From positions 5,061,501 through 5,125,500 of the forward strand of contig CM034143.1 of assembly GCA_019914995.1 (NCBI GenBank): 64,000 bases of DNA, written 5' to 3'. The first letter of the stretch is position 1. Each line of letters starts with the position of its first letter. Under the pieces are notes generated by a model that searched no databases, had not been told where the DNA came from, and saw nothing but the letters and a program-made list of their open reading frames with translations. Source of the DNA: Acanthochlamys bracteata. Its lineage: Eukaryota > Streptophyta > Magnoliopsida > Pandanales > Velloziaceae. The translations under genes were made by a program, and so were the position numbers. Below are positions 34,235 to 47,344 of this stretch, in pieces.

Positions 34235-37200
34235 ATGGATTCGTTCAATGAGAGCCCTGAAGAATTGAAGAAGTCGAAGGCAAAATCCAAAACTCAGAAG
34301 CCTAAAGAGAGTGTTTTAAAACAGAGTATGATTTTTACTGTTTAGCTGTTTTGCAAGCTAACAAGCTTGGATTTGGAAATGGTTGATTGTTAAACTATTG
34401 GGACATTTTTTTCTAATTTGCTTTAAATTTCTTGTCACAGAGTCTCCGGCGGAATTTTTCGCGGAGAACAAGAATATAGCTGGATTCGATAATGTAAGCA
34501 GTTTTTGAAGCATATTTAATTTTCGACATATGTTGGATTTTTTAAGCTGTTAGATAGTACATACGCTTTGGATTAGTTAGGGGTTTTTGTACTGATCAAC
34601 TGGTTATTCAGCTTCAATGATTTGCTTGTATTTGGCCAGTTAAGAAACTGGAGGTGATTTTGTTTCAAATGGTTACTAAATTATTCTGAGAGATGAATGT
34701 TATGTGCTCCATCCTAGTTGTGCAGTGCAAAATCTTATCCTGCACTTTGATCTGTTTCTCTGAACTAAATGTTATTTTATTTTTAGCCAGGGAAGTCTCT
34801 GTATACAACAGTTAGAGAGCTTGTTGAGAATGCACTGGATTCAGCAGAGTCAATATCTGAACTGCCATCTGTTGAACTTACAATGTAAGCAAACTTGTCT
34901 TTTCCAGCATAAGGGGGATGAGGTTCAATGTTTGCTGGTTTAACATCTGCCTTCTTTTGTTATTGCAGAGAGGAGATAAATAAGAGCAAATTTAATTTGT
35001 TGATTGGTCTCATTGACCGGGAACGTATAGATGAAGAACTTTATGATGATTTTGAGTCAGAGAAAGCTCGTGAGGTGCTAAGCAACAGATATGTTCTGTT
35101 GAATGAATCTCAACAGTTGCTTACCTCCAGGATATCTATTAACATATGCGCTCATTGATAATGATATTATTTTCTAAGCTACTTATTGAATTTCTATACA
35201 TTTAGTTTGTTTCATGCCTTTTTATTTTCTAATTTTCTTGTAGAAACGGCTTGCAAAAGAGGCTCGCATTCAGGAAATGCAAGCAAGGTATGCTGCTGTT
35301 GGTAAAAAAGTAAAGGATCCCCCAGCTGTGAAGGGTATGAAAAGCCGAGGTGAAGCATCATTTTTCAGGGTTACCTGCAAGGTGCACTTTACTATCTCAT
35401 CACATGATTGCAAGTTTGCAACCGTTGAGATGATATTTCTCTTGGCTAAACTACACCTCTTTGAGATATGTAGGATAATGGAAGAGGAATGCCACATGAG
35501 GATATCCCCAACATGTTTGGAAGAGGTTTGATGCCACTTACTTTTTACAATTATGTGCTTTCTATGCCATCCATGTACATTTTATATATTTTCAGTTGGC
35601 TCTGAGTTTTATTGGTTAACTTAAATTTGAGCATGTAACATTTGCAGTTCTTTCTGGTACCAAATATGGTTTAAAGCAAACACGTGGAAAGTTTGGACTA
35701 GGTGCAAAAATGGTAACTTTATTGATGACTACTATCATTGTTTCTTAATAGATATAAGTAAGAATATCTAGTGGGTGATGTTCAATTACTGAACGGACTA
35801 AGGAGCTTGTTCTTGTGCCCTCATTATGCTATCTCAACTTTGTTCTCATACATAGTGATACCTGCATCACAATGATGGGGGTTCCCCAAATCGTGTCCTT
35901 TTGAAATGGAGCTTGTATGGCCACGTCAGTACTCACAGCAAATCTTGGAAATTCTGTTGAGACATTAGAATTGTTTGTTTATTTAGTCTATCATATTTAT
36001 TCTGATGCTTAGATCGAGGAATTAACTTTTTGTGGGTATATACACAAGGTAACAGATGTGAGGATGTGGAGAAATCTTTCTAAAAAGTAGTTTAAAGTAA
36101 ATTAAGTTATCACCAGACCAGGAACATTTTAGTGATGCCATTTACTTGGACAATAGATATCACATGACTATTAGTCATATTTCTACTTTTTGCCATGAGA
36201 TAGTGAAATATTGAATAAGACTTAATTGACATCAGAGTAATAGATAGTTGACAAAGTTAGGAGAAAGCCTTTTAAATTGATGTATGCATGAATTATAACA
36301 CGTATCTCTAAAATGTAGTTACATGTACACCATATTTAAATAATTCTGCAGTGCTTTTAGACCAGTTTAATTTTTCTTTAACCTATATAACTCCATACCA
36401 TATTTCTGGTTTTTTATCACTTCTTCCCTTTTAGTGTAACTCCATGACATTGTTATTCTTAACGAAAATCATTTGACACTCCAACTCGTGCATTCATTAT
36501 GAACTTATTTTATTTCCTTAACTCTTCACTTGTATCTCACTCCGTAAACTGTTAATGCCTCTTGTGACATGCTAGCATGTGTGTACTGTACCAGTTTGCT
36601 CATAATTGAGTGACAGGCATTGATCTGGTCCAAGATGAGCACAGGGCTCCCAATCGAAATATCATCATCCATGAGAGGGCAAACTTTTGTCTCATACTGT
36701 AAATTAGATATTGACATTCATCGGTATGTTCCAAGCTGTTGATAGCTTTCTATAAATATTTTTCCAGTGGCTTTTTAATGTTATTATATCTCATGAATTT
36801 TGGACCTCTTTCATCTGTTTGAACTTATAAGATACACTATTTATTAACAGAAACACACCTCATGTGCATGTACATGAGAAAAGAGGGAACAAAGAATATT
36901 GGCATGGAGCAGAAGTTCAAGTTACCATTGAAGGGAATTGGACAAATTATCGTGTGCGTGGTGCTACCTTATATACCTAATGTTTTAATGCTTACTATCT
37001 AATTTTTCTATAGTTATGCAGTTGCCTGTTGCACTTTGATGACTGCTAAGTGGGGATTTATTCTTGCATATGCAGTCAAAGATACTTCATTATATGCGCC
37101 AGATGGCTGTCATTACTCCCTATGCTCAGTTTCTTTTCAGGTTCATCTCTGACATGGGAGAGTAAGTTGCCTTCCATCATCTGAAATATCAGATTCAATA

Positions 37201-40200
37201 GCTTTGCTTTGACCGTCTCCAGCATGGAGAGAGCTGACCTCTTCTTATCTTATGTTATTATAACGATTTTAATATTTTTTCCGTTGTGTACAGCAAGAAT
37301 GTAACTGTGCGTTTTGCACGAAGAACAGATGTAATGCCTCCTGTTCCTCAAGAAACCAAGCATCATCCTTCTGCTGTTGATTTGCTGCTCATCAAGCGTC
37401 TTATGGCAGAGACTTCAAAACAGAATCTCTTGCAGTTCCTTCAACATGAATTTGTAAATATCAGCAAATCCTATGCTGAGCGCTTGATAGGTTAGTGCTG
37501 ATTTTATTTTCAATTTTCAATTTTTTTGTACTTAATGTTGGCTGCATTAGCAAGTAAATTTATAGAGTGCATATGTTTATGAAGGCTTGCAAAATATAAA
37601 TTAGTTGTTTGGTTTAGTTGCTGAGACATAAACAGTTATGTTATGACCCTAAACAATACAAATAACATAAACTTACATATGATATGTATTCAAAACTGAT
37701 TTGTGCTATTTCTCTTAACTCAATGCCTGTGGAAGAAATTTATCTTGGTTTCATCCATATTATGGAAACCGCTGTGTTATTGCAGTGTTTTCAGTGATCT
37801 TATAATTAGCCCAATCGAATTTATAAGCAATTGGGCAGGGTAGCACATTTTATGCTGCTTGACCATTTTACGAAGCTGTTCAATATGTATCTATACAAGA
37901 TGGAACATTTTGGCAATTTATTGCCAATGCAATTAGAAGAGTGACATTATTTCATGCTGTGTGCTACACTTTATATGCCATAAAACACACAGGCATACAC
38001 ATACGCAACTTATGCATTCAATAAGATGAGCAGAAAAGGGATAATAGAAGAAAGTAATCAAATGATGTGGCAAAACTTCGAATGTAGCATTTGTACTCTA
38101 GTTAATGTGTTTCTTTTGGAACTGCTGGACAGATTTTTTCCCTTTTTGAATTTAGTTTTATCTTGTGTATTTAGAAATGACTTTGCAAACAATTCTTGAT
38201 ACTTGGAACAGCCAGAGTTGATATGTCCTTTTTTAACAGGAGAAATGGGACCAGAGTTTAGTTCGAAGATGCCTGTCAAAAGTCTGACACAACAACAACT
38301 GGTGCGAATACATCAGCTGTTTCGTCAGGCTAAATTTGATGATCCTAGTGGTGATGTAAGTTCTTACGTTCAGATTATTTCCATTCTCTGAAACTTAAAA
38401 GGGTGTTTGGCCTTTGCTCTTCTTATTGTTCCTTGATGTTCTAGAAATCTTTTGTTATTTTGATATTTTTTGGAAAGTGGTTTTTGGAACTTGTTACTAA
38501 TATCTGCCATGCAAGCTTGCAGTGTCTCAGTCCAGCGGGAGAGTATAACCTTAGGCTTGGTATTATAAAAGAGTTGCATCCAGACATGGTTGCTACTTAT
38601 GCAGGCAGGTAGAGTTAATCAGTTGATTACGTAGACCAATTCTGAAGGAGGCTTTTCCTTGTCGTTCATCTTGGTAACAGTATTTTCTTGTCATTCTGAT
38701 AGCAGCTGTTCTCTTTTCAGTCCGCAGGTTTTTGAAGGCCATCCCTTCATTGTCGAAGCTGGAATCAGCCTGGGAGGAAAGGATGTCAAACAAGTAGGAC
38801 TTCTTATATTTTACTGCTTAGCATTTTATTAGAATATGTATTTTGACAGAAAGCATTTAGAAATATTCTCTTGAAAGCATCAGGCTGTAACATGGTTTTC
38901 ATTCTGCAGATTGCAGTAATTTCTGCTATAGTGTTTCTCCAGTCATATACTGTATTATAGCACTTGCAAAAACAAATTTCTGCTTCAGCATAATCATTCT
39001 TTATTTTAGCATATTCAGAAGTCAGTTAATATCTCAAGCAATAGAGGTTGTCAGGTTGATACGTGCATATTTCAATTTGTAATTTCTTTATTAAAACCCC
39101 TGAATAGGTCTTCAGTCCTTGATTATACATGTGGATTTTATGCTACTTTACTCATTGTACCATCTCTAAGCAATTTGATCTCCAGGGTCTGAATATCTTT
39201 CGCTTTGCAAACCGTATCCCCCTCCTTTTTGAACAAGGAGCTGATGTCGTCACAAGAACTGCTGTGAAAAGGATCAAGTAAGTTTATGTTCTGTCAGTTG
39301 TTCAAGCACCTTGCCCTAACTTTTAATGAAATAGAAATATGAGGAAGGTCCGTTCTTTTCCAGTTGGAATAGCTATAAAATCAATCAGACACAAGATAAA
39401 GTTGGAGTATTCGTGAGCATTGTCAGCACAAAGATACCCTTTAAGGGAACTGGGAAGGAGTACATTGGAGATGATATAATGGAAATATCCTCTGCTGTCA
39501 AGGTATCATAACTCTGTTTTTTGTGGAAATCATGGAAATATGATGCAGTGAATCCTTTTTTAATTGTACAAGAATTGTCAATCTACATATCCAGGCTGCG
39601 ATACAGCAATGTTGCCTACAACTTAAATCTAAGATTGTGAAGAAACTTCAGGCTCGTGAAAGGCAGGAAAGGAAGAGGAATTTAACAAGGTAGCTCCATT
39701 GTAATTTAGTTAGCACATCACTGCCAATACTACTATCTTATTGCTTGCTCTAACATAGCGCAATATCATCACGTAAGTTCACTTTGAAGTTTGACCTTGT
39801 GGTTTTGTTTAATAAATTGATAAACTGCATAAAAAGGATTCATTAATTCTTATGGAAAAGTGTGCGTGCTCAACAAATATTGGTTGCAGATATATTCCAG
39901 ATGCTGCAAGAGCAGTAATGTCAGTCCTAAATGGCATGGCTGAGCATCAGGGATCAAAGCGCTGCCGTTATGAAGATGAGGACAATCAGCTACTGAAGAA
40001 AGTGGTCTCTCAAGAAATAACTGAGAGGACCTTAAAGGAACAACTGACACTTCATGTTGAGAAGGTATGCCATTTGTTCACTTATCAATTCACCTTATTG
40101 CAGAATCCTAAAATTATTCTCTGTTATAATGACTATTTCTGAAAAGCCTGAAATATGTTTTCAGCAATCTGTTTTCTTGTTTAATTGAAAAAAACGGTTT

Positions 40201-40851
40201 TCATTGATGTAGTTGCTCCATAGCAAATACATATCTGTAACATTTGTAGTTATTTGTAGAATAAATTTACATATCTGAACTTTTCTAAAATCAAAATTGA
40301 TTAGCTTCATACTTTCTAATCTACATTTTTTTAATAAAAGATCGCACCTTCCTTGGTTTTTATAAAACATAAAAGGACTGAAATCTCAAATTTCATCTAC
40401 TTACCTCAATAAACTTATCTATATTACCTATGTGTAAAATTTTAGATTTTTAGGGACATCTTCACAATTGATACCCATCGTGCATGCCAGCCAGACTAGT
40501 ATTTTTAGAGAAAAAAAACAGTTACTTTTCGATCTTCCTGAAGTTCATACTATGATGATGATAATTCTTTCTGGCAAATAGTTTCTTCTTCTGAAAGTGT
40601 GTATATATCCAAAATATAGTAAAGTATGACTAACAATGGTGAAGTCATGCATTAGGCATGCCATTTTTTTCTTTTTTCAACTTGATAATTTAATCGGTTT
40701 TCAGGTTGATTATGAGATGGCATTGGAATATGCTACTCAAAGTGGAGTCAGCGAGGAGCCGAGAGAAGAGATCTATCTTAATTCATTGGAGACCTCTACA
40801 TATTTGGCTGAGTTCCGCAGCCCCGTCTTTGTATTCAGACTCTACAGATGA
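34235..40851 (+). CDS. TOP6B: DNA topoisomerase VI subunit B, 672 aa
   Basis: Nineteen exons: 34235-34325, 34441-34493, 34787-34884, 34969-35074, 35244-35381, 35474-35525, 35648-35712, 36617-36723, 36851-36953, 37076-37161, 37294-37490, 38240-38355, 38523-38608, 38721-38793, 39186-39277, 39364-39502, 39595-39689, 39890-40064, 40705-40851. All are GT-AG and in frame, 673 codons with stop. TOP6B is the GHKL ATPase subunit of the plant type IIB topoisomerase, which with TOP6A decatenates DNA during endoreduplication. Visible motifs: VRELVENALDSAES (N box), DNGRGMPHEDI (G1), TRGKFGLGAKMALIWSK (G2/ATP lid), PFKGTGKEYIGDD in the transducer domain, and the C-terminus EEPREEIYLNS. Length matches the usual 670 aa. 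Nothing is missing, so the gene looks functional. Most introns are short; the 7-8 intron is about 900 bp. Confidence 0.96.
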
Positions 40852-42435
40852 AGAAAAAAGAAAAAATAATTCCATTCAATTGATATCTATGTTCTTCAAT
40901 ACGAGAAAATGTAATTAATATTTTCTGTAACACCAGAAAAAGTTATTTCTCAGTGTTGAATACATGCACTCTTTGTAGCTGAGATTCGTCTAATTTATTC
41001 TCTGTAACAAGGGAAATGCACTGTATTGAAATGTTTTTCCTGGGCATTTTCTTTCAGAAAAAGTAAGAATGGTGATATATTATCCGATCCGAAAACGCAA
41101 TTCGAAACTGACTCATTTAATTAGAGTTAGGATTAGAAAATTTGATCTCTATAAATATATATATTGGGTTATAGTTGAGTGAATTTGATCTGGTTATTAA
41201 ATAGGTCGATTTCAATATTTGATTTTTTCATTCTGTTTGTTAAAATTTTTATAAGAAAAATAATCGATAATAGTAATAATAAATTATTAAATTATATGAT
41301 AGAATTAATTATTATTTTTATATTTTAGTAAAATAGTGTACAATGAGATTTATAATATTATCGAAAGTATTATTATGTACGTATTTTTATAATGACGAAT
41401 TTTGATTTTATATAAAAAATTTTATCAAAATTTTATTAGATAGTTATGTTTATTAAAATTTTAATCAAAATTATTAGTATGTATTTATAAAATTTCAACT
41501 GTATCACATATTTTAAAAATAAAAATAAATTTTTAAAAATATTTTAAGGACCGATGAGGATACTAAATAAAACATATTTTGACGGGTATTCATTATATCT
41601 CGTCATTCAGAATATCGTTTATTTTTATTACAACTAATATTATAAATTTACTGAAATTTAAAAATATAAAATTAAAAATTAAAATTTTAATTATTAAATA
41701 AGTCGATCCAAATTTGACCCGATTATTAATTGATTGGATTACGATTAATAATTTTGATCCACATATATTTATAGGTTAGATTAAAATTGAATAAATTTAA
41801 TTCTATTATTAAATAAATCGATTTAAAATTTATCCATCAATTTAAATTATCATTAAAAAGTACGGAAAAATATTTAATTTATATTTTATACAAGTTAAAA
41901 TATCACATGGGTCAAGATCCATTTGCATTTCCGTCCTGTCCGTTTTGATGCTGTTGCCATCAACGGCTCCATATATGTTTAATTTCAGAACCAACGGTCT
42001 AGATGAAAGCTTTTTCTAAGCGCATGCACCCAATCGTCTCGATCTGTTCTCTCCATTAGCTCACTCCAGATTTGAAGCCCGAGATCCATTTTTAGTAGGA
42101 AACATTTGAGTGTTTGGATCGGTTATTCAACATTGGAAGAGGTAAGCCAAATAATTTGGATCTGTTATTTTTCTTGATTTTTAATGCTCGAAAATGTAAA
42201 AAGATTTCTTGAAATATGGAATGTCTCAGTTTCTAATCTTTTAAGATTCTTAGGATTCAGGTTCTGTTTGACCCCTAATAGTTGTTTAAATTTTATATTG
42301 CTGCAGTTAGTATAATGTGTTGCATTCCTTTAAGTTCTATAATTGTAATTTATGGTTATTCATTGGTGTTAGTTTTGATTTTGAGCTTACTCTAATTTGA
42401 ACGCAAATTTAATTTCTCAGGAAAGCGGATTCAAG
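40852..42435. other. Intergenic between TOP6B and the oxidoreductase gene
   Basis: The first 200 bases or so are TOP6B 3' UTR. From about 41070 to 41850 lies AT-rich DNA with related words (TTATTAAATAGGTCGATTTC, TTATTAAATAAGTCGATCC, TTATTAAATAAATCGATTT near 41196, 41691 and 41802), probably a degenerate repeat. From about 41930 on is the promoter and 5' UTR of the oxidoreductase. A 5' UTR intron is likely at 42142-42420 (GTAAGCC...TTTCTCAG). Confidence 0.5.
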
Positions 42436-45400
42436 ATGGCAGCTGCTCAAGAATTAAAACCTCCACAGATTGCGGTTCTTGGTGCTGGCATCTTTGTCAG
42501 GACGCAATATATTCCTAGGCTACGTGAAATAGCTGATGTTATTACTCTGAAAACAATTTGGAGTAGAACTGAGGTAGTCAGTAACTCCTTGACCATTGAA
42601 ATTTGCTCTGGAAGTTTTATGGTATGCTTTTTGTTAAAGAACAGGATTCAGAACGGTGTCTTAATTTTTCACATGACTGTCTTGTTCAAACATTTCTAAA
42701 GGACAGTAATTGTAAGCTACATTGTTTTTCGCTTTTATTCCCTTACATTTGATAGACTAAATGTTGGTTCTTCCCCATAATGTGGTTTTACTTGTTTCTA
42801 GGAATCTGCGAAAGCTGCTGCAGAACTTGCTCGTGGTTTTGCACCGAATGTAGAATATAAATGGGGAGATGCAGGTCTTGATGATATTAGCAAAGATAAC
42901 TCAATATCTGGTGTGGCAGTAGTCCTTGCTGGACAAGCTCAGGCACTCCTCTTCTGAAATCGTATTATATGCTTGCCTTCAATATTTTGCCTGCCCTTTA
43001 GGCATACAACATAAAACAATAAAAAATCCAGGTGTCAGTGTCATTGTCGCATTTGGATGTCTATGATATTTAAATTAAATGTCAATATTTTTGTTGTAAA
43101 ATGGAAATACTCAACAGCTCGCAATGACTTAATACTGCGTGTCTGCAGGTTGACATTTCACTCCGTATGTTGACGGCTGGAAAGCATGTCATTCAAGGTA
43201 ATAACTGGTTTTAGTAGTTCCATTTAAAAACTCAACGCTACATGCTAAACCTTTGGCAAAATACAGAGAACTTTCTGTTATTGCTACTTATATATTTTAA
43301 TTATTATCAAGTTACCAATGTTCAATCATTGCCAAAGGCCTAACTTACTTAAAAAATAGTTGGCACGAAATACTATTCTACACTTCAATCATCAATTCAA
43401 AGGGTGCTAGACAACAAACTATTTCTTATGATAGAAGATATCTTGCATACTGGTGCCATAAAGCAGGCTTTCACCAATCTGAATTTGCCTTCTTTTACAC
43501 ACTATTTGCATGAACTGCTTGAGTTCACCTTCAATGTTTAAAAGCTGTATAGGACACAATGCTAAATTGCTGCCGATAATCCTCCAGTGACCCACTAGGA
43601 TCGAGAGAATAAAGTAATTAGATACCTCATTTTACTTCTAGTGGTACCATATGTCCAAAGATCAAGGAAGAGCTTGCTTAAGGCTGTAAGAAGTGCACAT
43701 TGATGTAGTCAACTTTGATTATATGATCCTAAACTTTTCACACAGTATTTGTCAGTAGTCAATTCAAAAGTTTTGATCCATCATATGGCCCTGTTCCTCA
43801 CCTTTTCATCTTCAGAATAATGATTGATCCTGTTCCATTGGTAGAGTCTAGCTTCTGTAAGTGAAAATGGATAGAAAAGTTCTACATTTAGAGATAGCCT
43901 TATATCTACCAAGATGCTTTTTACAAATTCCTTGAATTTCATAAATAGCTGACATTGCCGCCACAAGAATACTCATTTTTCATTCAGTCAAAAGCATATT
44001 GAACTGAGTGTAATCCTAGCTAAAGAACAACAAAATAAGAAGAGATTCTAATATGTTAATTTGTTCCTGTTAGCACGAGGGTAGTCTGAAATATCAACTC
44101 CATAAGCGGGTCCCTTAATTTGCTTTGGTGCAGTTGTGCCATCTAATAGACAAATCTTGGGAACAACTTAAGCAGGAGCGATTGTGCTAAAAGCAGGAAA
44201 CAATTGTGCAAATCCTCCACAATTTCTTGAAAGGCTCATCAAAATTCATGCTTTCTGTATTTATCATATAGTTAATCATTTTCTTTCTTTTTCTTGTGTC
44301 TATTTCAATGTTCTGATATAAGATTCTAATTCATTTCTTTTTGCTGATTGGCTTGTATATGATGGACCTGAAGAGAAACCTGCTGCCGGATGTAAGTATA
44401 CTTTTATGGTCTTTTACCTGATTCTGTTGTATCTACATTGTAGCCCAGCCTCTCTTTTGTTGCGACTCAGCTTGCAGTTTTAGCTTCTTCTCTTTTCTTT
44501 TTAAGTAAAATTTATTTGAAACATTTCCATGTAGATAGGTTATTTCTCTCTGATGAACTTTGTAGCGTTTTCCTCTCCTTTCTATTTTACGTTGTCCTTG
44601 GAGAATGATAAAAGTTTTCATTGTATACTGGTTTTCGTTGCTACATTCACCTTATAGTTCCATTTGCTTTATGAATATCATTTGTGGTTTATTTTTAGTT
44701 GCAACTAATACATTATAGTGGTGAGCTATTATGCTAAGGAGGTTGTTGTTTCATGTTGTTCGCCTTATCTGAAAAATCAAGATCTGCATATTTAATAGAC
44801 GCAAATTTTTGCAAAATTTATGTGATTGCTGTACATCTTATAAGTCGCACTAGTGCTTAGTGTAGGGTTTTACATACCCTACCTTAGAAAGAGATTTGTT
44901 ATGAATCCAGCTACTTGCACTTGTACTTTTATCTGTTTAATGAGGGAAAGAAATAGTTTCTCTTTGACATTGTGAATCTTCAGTCAACTAATCAAGTTAT
45001 ATGATCTAATGCCAGCCATCAACGAAGCAGAAACTGCAGTATCTACCTATAAATCTTTGTGTAATAAGTTATCTTCTCAACCAATTTGGGCTGTTGCAGA
45101 AAATTATCGCTTTGAACCTGCATTTGTAGAGGTATATCATGTGCTTTAAAGCTGCACATTGCTTTATGTGTGTACCATTAGTTTTATTCTGTAACTTGTG
45201 AAACAGTCCAAAAAGCTGATGAATAACATAGGTGAAATGATGAACATCCAAGTCATTGTGGAGGGATCCATGAACAGCTCGAATCCGTACTACTCAAGCT
45301 CCTGGCGGAGAAATTTTACTGTAAGTGGTGCTCGTTATGAAATTTTACTCTTTCTTTTTAGCTTTACACAATGGACATTTAGTTTCTGCGACATTTGTCT

Positions 45401-47344
45401 AAAGATTATTATAGTACCTCATGAGATGTTGTGAAGTGTTCAACATGTGAAATTTGAAATGTTTGTCGCACTTCTATACTGATTCACAACTGGATTTAAA
45501 ACACATGAGATTAGCTAGGTAAGTTGATGTTATAAAGTGATAAAAGGTAGACAACTCTCTTAAGAAAGCATCTGCTCAAAAGCTTCTTCAGTTTTCACAT
45601 ATCATTGTTGTAACATGTTTGTTTACTGTCTGATTGTTAATGGTTGCTTCCTTATGAAGCATAGACTCAATCAACATAGCCAAAAAATTCTGTTATCGAT
45701 TTTAGGTTTCCACTTTATTAAAAATATATCCCTGAGTATAGCGGGCTTATAACTACTGGGATGATGGTTTCAGAAGTATCAAGTTATGTTCTGCTTGTCC
45801 ATATGGGTTGTTGTAGGTTTCAGCAAGTTGTAGCGAACATCTTTCTTTAGTTGTCTATATGCAAATGAAGTACAAAAAACATAACAATGAAATTATATAT
45901 AGCTTAAAGGTTGTGATGTCATATTCATCAGATAAGAGAGGGTGAAAATAAAAGATCAATGATATTGCTTAGTCAACTTCTGTTTTGCAGGGAGGTTTCA
46001 TTCTTGATATGGGAGTTCATTTTATTGCGGGGTTGCGAATGGTGAGTAACTTGTATTGAAAATGCGACTATTATATAGCATTCTTTTTTTCTTTTTTCTC
46101 TTTTTTTTAGATGTCAGAGCAATGGTAGCTGAAGAGGAAGCATTGAGCAGTGACGAGTTGTATTACTGTTGAGGATAAGCCTGCTAGTGGGAAGAAAACA
46201 ATCAATATGCAGGTTTAATTGTTTATGATTCTTTTTTTTTTCAGATACTTGGTTGTGAAATTAGAAGAGTATCTGCCATTGCCCGTCATGTGGACTCAAA
46301 CTTGCCTCCCCCTGACAACATTTGTTCTCTTTTGTAAGTATACTTGGTATAAATCCCTCAAAATTTTGTATACTTCACTGCATTAACTAACCATGCTTGC
46401 TCAATGCAGCCAATTGGACAATGGCTGTGCTGGAGTATTTGTAATGGCAGTATCGGCAGCTTCTCCCAAGGTGAAACTAGTATCACTACTTTTGTGGGCA
46501 TTGCTTAAGAATGTTTGCAACCCTTTCATCGTTTGAATTTGACGTTCCCAATTTTTTGTTAATATTTAAATAGAGCGGTTGTAAAATTTAGTGATTTTCC
46601 GATAAAATGAAATTATCTCACCAGTAATCTCTCATGATATTATGGTATTCATATACCTTGAATTTTGTGTGTGAAGGTTTATTGGCGAGTTGATGGTACC
46701 AAAGGAACCATTCAAATCGAACGTGGAAATGAAAATGGGAAACATGGCTACCAGGTGCGTACATCCAGTGCATATGCCTAAAGCTTTACGTATTCACTGA
46801 TTATGAATATTTTTTCTATGAGCTCTGATGTTAATGTTTTGATTGGATACCATTATTATAGGTGTTATTCTACACGCCTGATGGGCAAATACAGAGGACC
46901 TTCTACCCATTTTCTGGAGTGAACAATGAGTTGACAGCTTTTGCCCATGATATAGAACAAGCAAGAAATAAGGTATTCCGTTTATTGAGTCAATTTTCTT
47001 GTGTTACTAAGGAGCTCTTGGGCGAATGACATGATAAGCGAAGATCTCTGAAAGAGAGTGCTTGTAAATGTAAACTGGAAGTCCATTTAGGGTTGCGGTC
47101 ATAAGACCATCATATTCAACTAATATAACCAAACGAAATGCAACTTCTGTTATCAGATATATGCTACAGGATGTCTTCAAACATATTTGACAGCACATGT
47201 TCATTATTACAGGCTTTAGCCAGGCCAGAAGCTGAACCACGTAGCTCATATGTCGAAGGTGCCCAAGATGTTGCTGTCTTAGAAGCCATGCTTGACTCCA
47301 GCGCCAACCAGGGTGCTTGGACACCTATAAAGAGATTCCTTTAA
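42436..47344 (+). CDS. Gfo/Idh/MocA family NAD(P)-binding oxidoreductase, 365 aa
   Basis: Twelve coding exons: 42436-42573, 42802-42942, 43149-43197, 44374-44391, 45016-45131, 45207-45320, 45991-46041, 46245-46333, 46410-46470, 46677-46754, 46862-46972, 47213-47344; 366 codons with stop. The N-terminal Rossmann fold shows PQIAVLGAGIFVRTQYIPRL (G-x-G-x-x-x form) near residues 10-30. The family's EKP motif stands as GKHVIQEKPAAG, and GGFILDMGVHFIAGLRMILG is the C-terminal substrate-domain motif with D and H. Members oxidise or reduce sugars or related small molecules with NAD(P); the substrate here is unknown. No transit peptide is obvious, so it is probably cytosolic. Odd points: an 18-nt microexon (44374-44391) coding the core of EKPAAG, and a GC-AG intron after 42942. 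The start at 42436 follows a 5' UTR splice, so an upstream ATG at 42397 is intronic. Confidence 0.92.

Noticed and set aside
42397-42435. Upstream ATG for the oxidoreductase
   Set aside because: It lies before a TTTCTCAG acceptor and so is within the likely 5' UTR intron.
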